Shown here: one piece after another, positions 35,831 through 43,761 of the stretch
Numbering within the stretch: position 1 is the stretch's first letter
Layout: each line of letters opens with the position of its first letter
Assembly: GCA_023393015.1 (NCBI GenBank)
Contig: JAEWMY010000007.1
Location: 14,943 to 78,942, forward strand
Length of the DNA: 64,000 bases
Reading direction: 5' to 3'
Source of the DNA: Spirochaetota bacterium
Lineage (GTDB): Bacteria; Spirochaetota; Spirochaetia; Treponematales; Treponemataceae
Position numbers and translations under genes: made by a program
The notes under the pieces: generated by a model
Told to the model about the DNA's origin: nothing
What the model saw: the letters and a program-made list of their open reading frames with translations, nothing else
Database searches by the model: none

Positions 35831-36448
35831 ATGCTTACCGTAGCGATCGTTTCCGCGCTCGTTCTCGTTTCCCTGGCCGTTCTCGTCGTGTCGATCGTAA
35901 AGCTCGTGATCGCGAAGGAGAAAAAACCGGCGTTCTTTCTCGTTTCGTGCTTCTCGTTCTTCGCCTTGCTCATCGCCGACGGTTACCTCGCGGGGTCCTA
36001 CGTGATCAAGAACCACGAGGCCATTTTGTCCAACCTGCTGGATGCTTCGAGCGACGTGACCTCCGACAGCCTCGCGCGAACAGCCTCGAGCTTCGAGAAA
36101 AACTGGGACAAGGAGTTGATCGAGAACTTCGGCAAGGTCTCGGTGTCGGCCCGATCCGTGCGGACGAGCCCCGACGAGAAGGGAAAGAAATACGAGATCG
36201 AGGTCCTGATAGAAAACGGAAACGACGAAAGCAGGAAGATGTACCTTCGCGACATGATAGGTAACAATTACCTCGTGGCCTGCGATTCCGAGGATATCGC
36301 GTATCCCCTGATACCTAAGGACCTCGTCACCGACAAGATTCCCGTCGGGAAATCCCTCGTCGACGTGGAGGTAACCGTCAAGGAAAAAACCGAGCTGACG
36401 TACCTGCGGTTCCTGCGGGAGAGGATAGACCTGCCCGCGGCCGAGTGA
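35831..36448 (+). CDS. Membrane protein of unknown function
   Basis: This 205-residue protein has two hydrophobic segments (about 4-26 and 36-55) separated by a short basic loop (KLVIAKEKKPA). A soluble, charged C-terminal domain of about 150 residues follows. No known motif is seen. The pattern of short strands (VSVSARSVRT, KKYEIEVLIENGN, VDVEVTVKE) suggests an Ig- or FxLYD-like beta-sandwich outside the membrane. The ATG at 35831 has AAGGAG upstream, so the longer frame from 35744 is rejected. It lies 152 nt after the phosphorylase gene and ends close to the convergent GH5-like gene. Its role is unknown. Confidence 0.65.
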   Translation: MLTVAIVSALVLVSLAVLVVSIVKLVIAKEKKPAFFLVSCFSFFALLIADGYLAGSYVIKNHEAILSNLLDASSDVTSDSLARTASSFEKNWDKELIENFGKVSVSARSVRTSPDEKGKKYEIEVLIENGNDESRKMYLRDMIGNNYLVACDSEDIAYPLIPKDLVTDKIPVGKSLVDVEVTVKEKTELTYLRFLRERIDLPAAE

Positions 36449-36470
36449 CAGCGGTTCGTTACGCGACCAT

Positions 36471-37574
36471 TCAGGGCGGCGTCGCCCTGACCGATGTATT
36501 GCGAACGCTGTAGGGATCGGTGAAGATTACGACCTCGCCGAACGATGTCAGGTCTTCGAGAGACCCGTCGTTCGAAAGGTTGTTGCCGCCCCATACCGGA
36601 TACCAGTTCCACCAAAGCCATCCCATCCCGGTTTCCTGCGCGACCTTCATCGCGGAGCGGTAGTTCATGTATGAAGAACCGGCATCCGCGACGAGATCGA
36701 GACCGAGCTGAATGGGGTAGGGCGCGAGCGAGGCGAGTCTGATGCCCTCTTCCAGGGTCATGCCGTAGTAATACTCGTACCAGTTCATGTTTTGTCCCGG
36801 AGGGTTGGTGAAGGAATCTCCCCAATACGCCTGCCAGCCGAAGATGACGCGACGAAGGGGATCGCTGTCGAATATGCGGCGGGCCCGATCCGAAAGAAGC
36901 GCAGGCAAGTCACGACCATACGTGTTTGACATGACCGTGAGGGGGCACTCGTATCCGTACGCGCGGAATTCCCGGATTTTCGCCACGCTGACCCTTTCCC
37001 ATCTGGCGCGATCGTCAAAATCGCATTCCTGCGACGCGTCCAGAACGAGCCACGCTGAGTACCTGTCGAGCACCGCGCGTATTTCCGGGTTTCCGAAGAA
37101 GGCCGGGGAGTCGTAGTAATCGTGTTGGATTGCGTTTCCGTCCTCGTCAAGAACGGGATTCCCCCGGTCATCCAGGAGATCCCTTCTCTCCCCGAAAATC
37201 GAGAGATACACGACAACGCGGTTCCGCGCCATCTTTCCGACGTAGTGATCGATCTTTTCCGCGGTAAAACCGTTGCCGAGCCGCGCGGGGAAAAGGAAAC
37301 GAACCGCGTTCGCGCCGCTCCTTATCATGTCGTCGGTCATGATGTCGAGCGTCATGTTCGGATTCTCCCCGACGCTGCCGGGCGTCTCGAGCCACATGTC
37401 CATGGTCATCTCGTACCCGCGAACCATCAATGGGTTCCCGTGCGTGTCGACCAACCGGTTTCCCGACAGGCGTAACGTGTCGTCGCCCTGGTATTCGCGC
37501 GAGGCGTCGTTACCCTGGCATCCGACGAAGATACTCGCGATCATGACAATGGTCACTATGATGTTTTGTCTCAC
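36471..37574 (-). CDS. GH5-like lipoprotein with altered catalytic positions
   Basis: This 367-residue lipoprotein (signal ending in ASIFVGC) starts with GTG behind GAGGAG. The opening NRLVDTHGNPLMVRGYEM and SGANAVRFLFP are typical of GH5 mannanase- or cellulase-like barrels. The usual catalytic sites do not look normal. The NE motif region reads WLVLDASQECDFD, and the nucleophile strand reads PIQLGLDLVADAG with no Glu-Phe pair. It may be a GH5-related enzyme of a distant subfamily or a non-catalytic glycan-binding barrel. It is the last gene of a four-gene lipoprotein operon, 14 nt behind the leucine-rich repeat gene. Confidence 0.7.
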   Translation of the reverse strand: MRQNIIVTIVMIASIFVGCQGNDASREYQGDDTLRLSGNRLVDTHGNPLMVRGYEMTMDMWLETPGSVGENPNMTLDIMTDDMIRSGANAVRFLFPARLGNGFTAEKIDHYVGKMARNRVVVYLSIFGERRDLLDDRGNPVLDEDGNAIQHDYYDSPAFFGNPEIRAVLDRYSAWLVLDASQECDFDDRARWERVSVAKIREFRAYGYECPLTVMSNTYGRDLPALLSDRARRIFDSDPLRRVIFGWQAYWGDSFTNPPGQNMNWYEYYYGMTLEEGIRLASLAPYPIQLGLDLVADAGSSYMNYRSAMKVAQETGMGWLWWNWYPVWGGNNLSNDGSLEDLTSFGEVVIFTDPYSVRNTSVRATPP

Positions 37575-37588
37575 GTGTCGCTCCTCGT

Positions 37589-38212
37589 TTATTCTCGAAT
37601 TCGACCGGCGTACGCGGACCATCCGTCCGCCGCCTTGTAGGTCGCGGATGTCCCCGCCGGTACGGTTATCGACATGTCCTCGTGAACGAAGGCGAATACG
37701 CCCATCGTGCCGTATTCCTCGAATTCAAGGAGCCGTGGCGGCGTTGTCGACGAGAGCGTGAATTGCCTCAGGTTAATGCAGCTGATGAACGCGTATTCCC
37801 CTATCAGAGCGAGACCCGAACCCGCCGTCATTTGCCGCAAGCCCGTGCAGTCGGCGAAGGCGTATGGTTCCAGCTCCGTGAGCGAATCGGGCAACGTTAT
37901 CTCGACGAGGCTGCCGCAATGGGCGAATGCGAACTCGCCGATACGTTCGAGCGAGGAGGGAAAGGTAATCCCCGTGACGTCGCTGTCGTAAAACGCTCGT
38001 TTGCCGATTTCCGTAATTTCGTCCGGCACGACGTATTCGCCCCGCGGACTTTCGGTAAAGCCGTCGAGAATGACCGAGTCGCCCCTTCGCGAGACGATGG
38101 CCGTTCCGATTGTCTCGACGTCCGGCGCCGTAACGGAGGAGCCGTCACCGGCTTTGCCGCAGGAAAAGAAAGCGAACGAAACGATGATGACGCGTAGCGA
38201 CAGACTATTCAT
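37589..38212 (-). CDS. Leucine-rich repeat (BspA/LRR_5) lipoprotein
   Basis: This 207-residue lipoprotein (signal ending in FAFFSC) has at least four LRR_5-type repeats of about 23 residues. They are recognisable as IGKRAFYDSDVTGITFPSSL, IGEFAFAHCGSLVEITLPDS and similar, ending in the usual capping repeat (VPAGTSATYKAADGWSAY). Such proteins in treponemes and Bacteroidetes bind host or matrix proteins or glycans. Here it is the third gene of an operon with an SGNH-CBM9 protein, an esterase and a GH5-like protein. A role in attachment to plant fibre is possible but only inferred. The start has GGGAGGA upstream. Confidence 0.88.
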   Translation of the reverse strand: MNSLSLRVIIVSFAFFSCGKAGDGSSVTAPDVETIGTAIVSRRGDSVILDGFTESPRGEYVVPDEITEIGKRAFYDSDVTGITFPSSLERIGEFAFAHCGSLVEITLPDSLTELEPYAFADCTGLRQMTAGSGLALIGEYAFISCINLRQFTLSSTTPPRLLEFEEYGTMGVFAFVHEDMSITVPAGTSATYKAADGWSAYAGRIRE

Positions 38213-38216
38213 ATGA

Positions 38217-39233
38217 TTAATCCTCCCGTCGTTGTGAGAATAGCCATGCGAGGTAATTCTCTACCCGTGGCGCGAAGGCGTCATGCTGGCATCCGTAGTA
38301 GTATACGGACTGGCGTACCCGAAGCTTTCCCGCGACCGTCAGATCGCGGACTTGCGCGTACAGCGGAACGACGTTACCCGTATTCCAATCCGTCCGGTCC
38401 TGCAGGCATACGGTATACGAATCGTATGTTTCCCCGTCGACGTCGTACGAACCGCCCGACCCGAGTTGGGTCGCCGCCATCGGGGATACGTGAAGCGATT
38501 TCGTCTCGACCGCTCCGTGCGGTTGGAGCGCTGTCTTGAGGTTCGCGTATGATTCGTCGGAACGGTTGACGGGACCCTGTCCGCTTCCGTCCCGCGTTCC
38601 GTCTTCGGCTCCTACATGCATCCAGATGACATTCCGCGCGAGGCCCTCGTAATTGATGTCCGGATCGAGATTGTTCCCGGAGCAACGCGATATCGCCGCG
38701 AAGGAAACTCCGTGTCCGTTGTAGAGGTGATTCGCGACGTTGAAGCTGCCCGAACCGCCCATCGACATGCCCGTGAGGTACAGGCGTCGCTCGTCGACGC
38801 GGTACGAGGCTATGACGTCCATCAGGAGTTCGGAGGCGTTATCGTTGGTGAAGTAACGTGGAATCAGGATGAATGCGTCGTCCGTTCCGTCGAGGTCGCG
38901 CCGGATGTCCCAGAACATGTCGAAAAGCCCGCACAGGTATTCCACCTGGTCGCCGCCGCCCATCGCGTGTAGATGGAGAACGAGGGGCCATTCGCGCCCC
39001 GGTTGGGACTCGTAGTCAGCCGGTACCTTGATAAGGTAGTCTACGTAACCTCCTCCCTCAAGCTCGTGGCGGTACATCGAGAATCTTCTTTCCGTCACGC
39101 CGTCGTAGGGATGGGTGAGTGGCCGGTCGTCAACGACGCCTGGGCGAGACGTCGCGCCCGGATCGTCCGATGATCCGGCGCATGAGGAAAACAGCGGGAT
39201 AAGCAATGCTGCCATATAGGCGATTCTTTTCAT
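38217..39233 (-). CDS. Alpha/beta-hydrolase esterase lipoprotein (CE1/PHB-depolymerase-like)
   Basis: This 338-residue lipoprotein (signal ending in LFSSC) has an alpha/beta-hydrolase fold. Family features are VDYLIKVPADYE and WPLVLHLHAMGGG (oxyanion side), the nucleophile elbow TGMSMGGSGSF, the Asp in HVGAEDGT, and the His in YGCQHDAFAP. The organisation is like secreted feruloyl/acetyl-xylan esterases and PHB depolymerase-like carbohydrate esterases. It probably removes ester substituents from hemicellulose at the cell surface (inference). It is 28 nt behind the SGNH-CBM9 gene, and the leucine-rich repeat gene starts 4 nt after its stop. Confidence 0.85.
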   Translation of the reverse strand: MKRIAYMAALLIPLFSSCAGSSDDPGATSRPGVVDDRPLTHPYDGVTERRFSMYRHELEGGGYVDYLIKVPADYESQPGREWPLVLHLHAMGGGDQVEYLCGLFDMFWDIRRDLDGTDDAFILIPRYFTNDNASELLMDVIASYRVDERRLYLTGMSMGGSGSFNVANHLYNGHGVSFAAISRCSGNNLDPDINYEGLARNVIWMHVGAEDGTRDGSGQGPVNRSDESYANLKTALQPHGAVETKSLHVSPMAATQLGSGGSYDVDGETYDSYTVCLQDRTDWNTGNVVPLYAQVRDLTVAGKLRVRQSVYYYGCQHDAFAPRVENYLAWLFSQRRED

Positions 39234-39261
39234 GTCGGACCTCTCTTGTATCCTTTGTCGT

Positions 39262-40818
39262 TCATCGAACCGTCCGCGAATCGAGCGCGCACGTTCCCCA
39301 TCGGTCGACGCTTTCGGCGATGTTATACATGGCCTTCCAGCTCAGGCGGCAGGAGAGTACGGGATCCGATGGCGCGTATTGATCAGTGCCGTTACAGGCC
39401 ATGTCGAACGCGAAGATCGTACCCGCCGTTCCTTCGACCCCGAGATATCTCCACGGTATGGCTAGTTCGGCGCTCCACCCGGGGTACTCCGCGTCGTATG
39501 CCTCCGCCTGGAGGATGCCGTCGGCGGGTATCCGGATACCGTCGCGTTCGACCGTGAGCGCGGCGCTTCCGTAGGTCTTTACGATCCGGAAACGATTCCT
39601 TCCCGTCCCCACGAATATCTCGGCCGACTCGTTTTTGATACTCCAGTCCTTTATCTTGATACCGACATAGAGTTTCGTGTCGTCCCAGAGGAGTCCGAAC
39701 CGCGGGACCATTCGCGCTTCTCCCTCGGGGACTTTCACGAGGTAGTATTCCAGCGACCATGACGATTCGTCGGGATTCCCGTCGATGTTCGGCGGAGTCG
39801 TCGCGTTCAGGGCACGCGCGTCGGCGGAGGCGTACTGTCCGGGGATCTCCGACGGCGGAGGCGCCGATTGCGGGGTCGTGTATGCCTTGTGAACGCCGGT
39901 CTCGTCGGGCATCGCGGTTACGACTTTCCAGATCGCGTCCTGTATATGGTAGACCAGGAGCGGATCAAGCTCCCCGTAATCATCCGGAACGGGGAGGCCG
40001 CGCGGATCCTCCTGGTAGATAACCGAGAAGAAGGTGCTTGCCACGAGATACGATCCCGCCTTGTTGAGATGTACCGCATCCTCCCAGAAATCGATGATGC
40101 CGTGATACCCCGGAATGTCGCCCGCGCGAATACGCCCGTCAAGTTCGGCAAGTACCCATCCGTTGGGAATCATGCATATCTGACAATCAGGTCTCGTTTC
40201 GCGCAATCCGCTCAGAAGTTGCGTGTAAAAGCTTGCCGACGCGGTAATGTCATACTCGCGGTCTCCGTAAAAGTCCCCCCACGCCTTCGCGAAATCGAAT
40301 TCTCCGTTCTCCCACCAGTCCGCTATCTGGGAATAGGGCCATTGCGCGTGAACGTAGAAAACGCAGTCGCCTGTTCGGCTCCGCGTCATATCCATGAGCG
40401 CCTGGCAGGAGGCGATATCCGTAGCCAGGGGTCTGACAAAGGGTTGCAGGGTTACCGCTTCCCAATCCTTGAATTGAAGGGCGTTCGTGAAATCGTACCC
40501 GGTCGTTTCCCAATACTGGTTTTCGTATACGCCGACATGCGGATTTTCCAGGAACAGCTCGAGGGGTGATCCGGGAACGGTATGGCGAGCCCAGCTGTGT
40601 GTATAGGAACGACTTTCCGCGATTTTCTGCAAACCGCGATACTGCACTTGGTCCGTCAGGCTGTTACCGATCATGTACACCCGCATCTCCTGTTTGACCG
40701 GTCGGGTTTGACCTTGTACGATCGCGCTATTCGATCCCGCGCCGGATGAGCCGCAAGAGGCGTAGATGAAAGAAAAGAACGGTATCGTGCCGATCAAAAG
40801 AGAGCGAACAACTTTCAT
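39262..40818 (-). CDS. SGNH hydrolase with C-terminal CBM9-like domain (lipoprotein)
   Basis: This 518-residue lipoprotein (signal ending in FIYASC) leads the lipoprotein operon. Residues about 45-285 look like an SGNH esterase: block I is VYMIGNSLTDQ, and block V is FWEDAVHLNKAG with the catalytic Asp and His. Residues about 325-515 resemble a CBM9/DOMON-like sugar-binding beta-sandwich (NIDGNPDESSW, RFGLLWDDTKLYVGIKIKD, WSAELAIPWRYLG). A similar module occurs at the N-terminus of the GH9 enzyme at 58829. It would be a surface deacetylase or esterase targeted to polysaccharide ends. The esterase activity is predicted only. Confidence 0.82.
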   Translation of the reverse strand: MKVVRSLLIGTIPFFSFIYASCGSSGAGSNSAIVQGQTRPVKQEMRVYMIGNSLTDQVQYRGLQKIAESRSYTHSWARHTVPGSPLELFLENPHVGVYENQYWETTGYDFTNALQFKDWEAVTLQPFVRPLATDIASCQALMDMTRSRTGDCVFYVHAQWPYSQIADWWENGEFDFAKAWGDFYGDREYDITASASFYTQLLSGLRETRPDCQICMIPNGWVLAELDGRIRAGDIPGYHGIIDFWEDAVHLNKAGSYLVASTFFSVIYQEDPRGLPVPDDYGELDPLLVYHIQDAIWKVVTAMPDETGVHKAYTTPQSAPPPSEIPGQYASADARALNATTPPNIDGNPDESSWSLEYYLVKVPEGEARMVPRFGLLWDDTKLYVGIKIKDWSIKNESAEIFVGTGRNRFRIVKTYGSAALTVERDGIRIPADGILQAEAYDAEYPGWSAELAIPWRYLGVEGTAGTIFAFDMACNGTDQYAPSDPVLSCRLSWKAMYNIAESVDRWGTCALDSRTVR

Positions 40819-40868
40819 GTCAAAAACCTCAATTATGTGGATTCCGCTTGATGAGCGGGAAATATACG

Positions 40869-40886
40869 TTGAGGTTCGAACCTCAA
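40869..40886. promoter_or_regulatory. 18-bp palindrome upstream of the lipoprotein operon
   Basis: TTGAGGTTCGAACCTCAA is a perfect palindrome, 50 nt upstream of the SGNH-CBM9 start codon on the minus strand. Position and symmetry suggest an operator for a LacI- or TetR-like regulator not encoded next to it. Confidence 0.5.
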
Positions 40887-41015
40887 ACGTCCGTTCTGTT
40901 TCGCCATTTTAAGCTCTGTCACTGCAGGATCGTAACGACTACTGTATCTCGTTGCATAAACCATGTAAGGAAAGAACGAGGCGTTGAGACGAAAGTTTGC
41001 TAGGACGATCTTTCA

Positions 41016-41043
41016 TTGACTATCCATATACATGTGATACCAT
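41016..41043 (+). promoter_or_regulatory. Promoter for the small ORF, CoA-binding and pirin genes
   Basis: TTGACT (41016-41021) and TACCAT (41038-41043) have a 16-nt spacer, 24 nt upstream of the ATG at 41068. Confidence 0.45.
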
Positions 41044-41067
41044 ATCGGTGTCGATGGAGGGAGAATC

Positions 41068-41196
41068 ATGAAAGATACATTCGTGTCCGTAATCCGTCGC
41101 GCGATTCCCGTCGCCGCGATAAACGGGAAGAAAACCGACATCTACGACTATCCCGTTTCGACCGGCGTTCGGCAGAGGCGACGATGCGCGTCGTGA
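41068..41196 (+). CDS. Small ORF of 42 residues, unknown
   Basis: A frame starting at 41068 has a strong ribosome site (GGAGGGAG) and a promoter-like sequence upstream. It encodes MKDTFVSVIRRAIP... and overlaps the start of the CoA-binding gene by 13 nt in another frame. No family is recognised. It could be a leader peptide whose translation couples to the next gene. It could also be the remains of an older gene, or a chance frame. Confidence 0.35.
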   Translation: MKDTFVSVIRRAIPVAAINGKKTDIYDYPVSTGVRQRRRCAS

Positions 41197-41543
41197 TTCT
41201 CGGTGCGAGCAAGAAGGCGGAGCGGTACTCGAACATGGCCCTCAAGCGACTCGTCGCCGCGGGTCACGAGGTTTTTCCGGTCAATCCCGCCTTTGACGAG
41301 ATCGACGGAATCCGCGCGTACCGCGACCTTTCTGCGGTACCGTTACCCGTCGATACGGTGACCCTCTACGTCGGACCCGAGACCGTGCTCGCCGAGGCCG
41401 ACGGTATATTCGCGCTGAAACCGCGCCGCGTCATATCGAATCCGGGAACGGAAAACGCGGAGTTCGCCGCGCGGGCGCGGGCGCTCGGCGTCGACTATCT
41501 CGAGGCCTGTACGCTCGTCCTGCTGTCGACCGGTCGGTTCTAG
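41184..41543 (+). CDS. CoA-binding protein (YccU-like)
   Basis: This 119-residue protein is a single Rossmann-type CoA_binding domain. Family features are MRVVILGASKKAERYSNMA at the N-terminus, GHEVFPVNP, and ISNPGTENAEFAARARALG with the EACTLVLL end. Small proteins of this type bind CoA or an acyl-CoA, but their function is unknown. The ATG at 41184 follows GAGGCGA; the longer open frame to 41016 has no start support. It is followed 13 nt later by the pirin gene in the same direction, and the two are probably co-transcribed from the promoter at 41016. Confidence 0.85.
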   Translation: MRVVILGASKKAERYSNMALKRLVAAGHEVFPVNPAFDEIDGIRAYRDLSAVPLPVDTVTLYVGPETVLAEADGIFALKPRRVISNPGTENAEFAARARALGVDYLEACTLVLLSTGRF

Positions 41544-41556
41544 ATTGGAGGCTTTT

Positions 41557-42471
41557 ATGAACCCGCGCAAGATCAAGCGAATAGTAACCGGACATCCGGC
41601 CGTTGACGGGGCCGGAGTGCGTCTCGTGCGCGTTATCGGCCACGAGACCGTGCGCGATTTCGATCCCTTCCTCATGCTGGACGCTTTCGATTCCGTCGAT
41701 CCCGCGGACTACGTGAAAGGCTTTCCCTGGCACCCGCACCGAGGCATCGAGACGGTCACGTATCTCATACGCGGCGACATCGAGCACGGCGACAGCCTCG
41801 GAAACAAGGGAAGCATACTCGACGGCGGCTGTCAGTGGATGACGGCCGGCGGCGGGATCATCCATCAGGAGATGCCCCGGGCTTCGGAGCGCATGCTCGG
41901 CCTCCAGCTCTGGCTCAACCTCCCCGCGAAGGACAAGATGACCGACCCCGCCTACCGCGATCTCACCGCGGAGAAAATTCCCGTCGTGAACGGGGAGGGC
42001 TCCCGCGTGGCCGTGATCGCGGGAGCCTACCAAGGCACCGCCGGCGCCATGCGGGCCGACTACGTCGACGCCACCATGCTCGACGTCTCCCTCGAGCCCG
42101 GCGCGGGCGTGAACGTTTCCCTTCCGGCGTCCGTCACCGCCTTCGTCTACGTCATCGACGGCTCGCTTTCGTTCGACGCCGCGTGCGACGCGATTCCCGA
42201 CGCGGCCGCTGTCGGCGTTCCGGCCGCGAACGCCGCGCCGCGCGCGTTCCACGACCGCCGCCGCGCCGTCCTTTTGACCGATGGAGACGCCGTCTGCCTG
42301 ACCGCGCCCGATTCCTCGTCGGCCCGCTGTGTCCTTTTTTACGGAGCGCCGCTCAAAGAGCCCGTCGCCTGGGGCGGCCCCATCGTGATGAACACGCAGG
42401 CCGAACTCGACCAAGCCTACCGCGACCTCGACGAGAACACGTTTATCAATAAGAACTCCCGCGGGACGTGA
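41557..42471 (+). CDS. Pirin-family cupin protein
   Basis: This 304-residue bicupin belongs to the pirin family. The N-terminal metal-binding motif is present: FPWHPHRGIETVTYLIRG, with a third His in GDIEHGDSLG and further conserved GIIHQEMP. Some pirins act as quercetinases; others are redox-sensitive regulators, and the activity here is unknown. The ATG at 41557 has GGAGG upstream and is preferred over 41545. Its last 26 nt overlap the convergent TetR gene, which could let the two transcripts interfere. It sits in a small redox-flavoured cluster with the flavodoxin-like oxidoreductases. Confidence 0.92.
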   Translation: MNPRKIKRIVTGHPAVDGAGVRLVRVIGHETVRDFDPFLMLDAFDSVDPADYVKGFPWHPHRGIETVTYLIRGDIEHGDSLGNKGSILDGGCQWMTAGGGIIHQEMPRASERMLGLQLWLNLPAKDKMTDPAYRDLTAEKIPVVNGEGSRVAVIAGAYQGTAGAMRADYVDATMLDVSLEPGAGVNVSLPASVTAFVYVIDGSLSFDAACDAIPDAAAVGVPAANAAPRAFHDRRRAVLLTDGDAVCLTAPDSSSARCVLFYGAPLKEPVAWGGPIVMNTQAELDQAYRDLDENTFINKNSRGT

Positions 42472-43126
42472 TCTTCCGCGTTCCCGCGAGCAAGGCCCGC
42501 GCGGTATCCGCGATGGCGGCGAAGGCCTTCTTCGCCGGTATCCCGCGCTGAGCGCACATCGCCTCTATTATTCCCTCGTTCATGAGAAGGGCGAGTCCGT
42601 GGACGTTCGCCCAGACGTTCATCGCGAGGGCTGCCGTTTCGAGCGAGGGGTCAAAGCTCCCTTCGCGTTGGCACAGCGCGACGCAGGACTCGAGGACGCC
42701 GAAGGAGTCGTACTCCTCGGGGATGGCGTGTTTACGGCCCTTCTCGAGCGTAACCATGGTTTTCATGCCGTGCCGGGAGAACATGAGCGAAAGGTAGACG
42801 GCGTTTTCCCGCGCGAACTCGAGATACGCGCGTTCCATCCGGAAGAGGGCGTCGACGGCGGACCCCGTGCCTTTGCGTGCCGACGTGAGGTACGTCGTCA
42901 GGCGGCGATGGCCTTCCATGAGGATTTCCCCGATAAGCTCGTCGCGGTTTTTGAAGTGGCGGTACGGGGCGGCGTGGCTGACCCCGACGAGGCTCGCGAC
43001 CTTTCGGAGGGAAAAGCCCTCGATTCCGTCGGCCTCGAGGAGTTTGACGGCGGCGTCGAGCAATTCGCTTTTAAGCTCGGCGCGGTGATAGCTTGCCGCC
43101 CCGACGCCCTTTTTTTTCTCCGGCAT
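42446..43126 (-). CDS. TetR-family transcriptional regulator
   Basis: This 226-residue regulator has an N-terminal TetR HTH (AAVKLLEADGIEGFSLRKVA, GVSHAAPYRHFKNRDELIGE) and a C-terminal domain of the TetR_C_33-like or WHG type (ALAMNVWANVHGLALLMNEG). It starts at the ATG at 43126, with no ribosome site seen, so the transcript may be nearly leaderless. It diverges from two oxidoreductase genes. The gap holds two 21-bp near-palindromes placed over and after a sigma70-like promoter. This strongly suggests that it represses those genes and itself. The inducer may be a quinone or electrophile, by analogy with similar TetR/oxidoreductase pairs (inference). Confidence 0.9.
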   Translation of the reverse strand: MPEKKKGVGAASYHRAELKSELLDAAVKLLEADGIEGFSLRKVASLVGVSHAAPYRHFKNRDELIGEILMEGHRRLTTYLTSARKGTGSAVDALFRMERAYLEFARENAVYLSLMFSRHGMKTMVTLEKGRKHAIPEEYDSFGVLESCVALCQREGSFDPSLETAALAMNVWANVHGLALLMNEGIIEAMCAQRGIPAKKAFAAIADTARALLAGTRKITSRGSSY

Positions 43127-43144
43127 GAACACAGTATGGATTTA

Positions 43145-43165
43145 GATGTTGACGTTGTCAACATC
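43145..43165. promoter_or_regulatory. TetR operator O1
   Basis: GATGTTGAC (43145-43153) and GTCAACATC (43157-43165) form perfect 9-bp inverted arms with a GTT centre. The site covers the -35 box of the rightward promoter and starts 19 nt upstream of the TetR start codon. Confidence 0.75.
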
Positions 43166-43177
43166 CCGTGCTATCCT
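43149..43177 (+). promoter_or_regulatory. Promoter of the oxidoreductase operon
   Basis: TTGACG (43149-43154) and TATCCT (43172-43177) are 17 nt apart. The two TetR-type sites overlap the -35 and begin right after the -10. Confidence 0.6.
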
Positions 43178-43198
43178 GATGTTGACAGTGACAACATC
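43178..43198. promoter_or_regulatory. TetR operator O2
   Basis: GATGTTGAC (43178-43186) and GACAACATC (43190-43198) repeat the first site with one arm mismatch. The spacing is 33 bp from O1, three helical turns, so two dimers could bind on the same face. Confidence 0.7.
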
Positions 43199-43215
43199 AG
43201 AAACGGAGGTGCGCC

Positions 43216-43761
43216 ATGCGCGTGATGATTCTGAACGGGAACCCCGCTCCCTCGGGCTTTGACGAAAGCGTCGAAACCCTCGCACGCGCCCTGCGGGAAC
43301 GCGGAGGCGAGGTCGACCACGTGGTTTTGCGCGAGCGCGACGTCAGGCTCTGCGTCGGCTGTTGGTCCTGTTGGTGGAAGACCCCCGGGCTCTGCGTTCA
43401 CCGCGACGCGATGGACGACATCCTCCCGAAGATGGTCGAAAGCGATCTCGTGGTCTGGGCGAGCCCGCTCGTGATGGGCGCGGTCAGTTACCTTCTCAAG
43501 GCCGCGCAGGACAGGTTCATCCCCCTCGCGCATCCCTACATCGAGATCTACAAGGGCGAGTGCCACCACCGTCACCGCTACGCGAGCAACGCCGACGTCG
43601 GCCTCTTCGTCGAGGCGGGGCAAGGCGACGGCCCCGAAGACCTCGATATCGCGCGGAAATTTTTCGAGCGGTTCACGCTCAATACTAAAACGGCTCTCCG
43701 GTTCGTAGCCACGACCGACACGCCCGTCCGGGAGGTATGCGATGAAGCGTTTGCTCGTTAA
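43216..43761 (+). CDS. NAD(P)H-dependent flavodoxin-like oxidoreductase
   Basis: This 181-residue protein has the NADPH-dependent FMN reductase / flavodoxin-like fold. MRVMILNGNPAPSGFDES is the FMN phosphate loop, ASPLVMGAVSYLLKAAQDR matches the family's substrate helix, and CVGCWSCWWKTPGLCVHRD is the cysteine-rich region typical of this iron-sulphur-flavoprotein-like subgroup. It probably reduces quinones or other electrophiles; the substrate is unknown. It has a clear GGAGG ribosome site. It overlaps the following oxidoreductase gene by 20 nt, and both lie under the TetR-controlled promoter. Confidence 0.85.
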   Translation: MRVMILNGNPAPSGFDESVETLARALRERGGEVDHVVLRERDVRLCVGCWSCWWKTPGLCVHRDAMDDILPKMVESDLVVWASPLVMGAVSYLLKAAQDRFIPLAHPYIEIYKGECHHRHRYASNADVGLFVEAGQGDGPEDLDIARKFFERFTLNTKTALRFVATTDTPVREVCDEAFAR

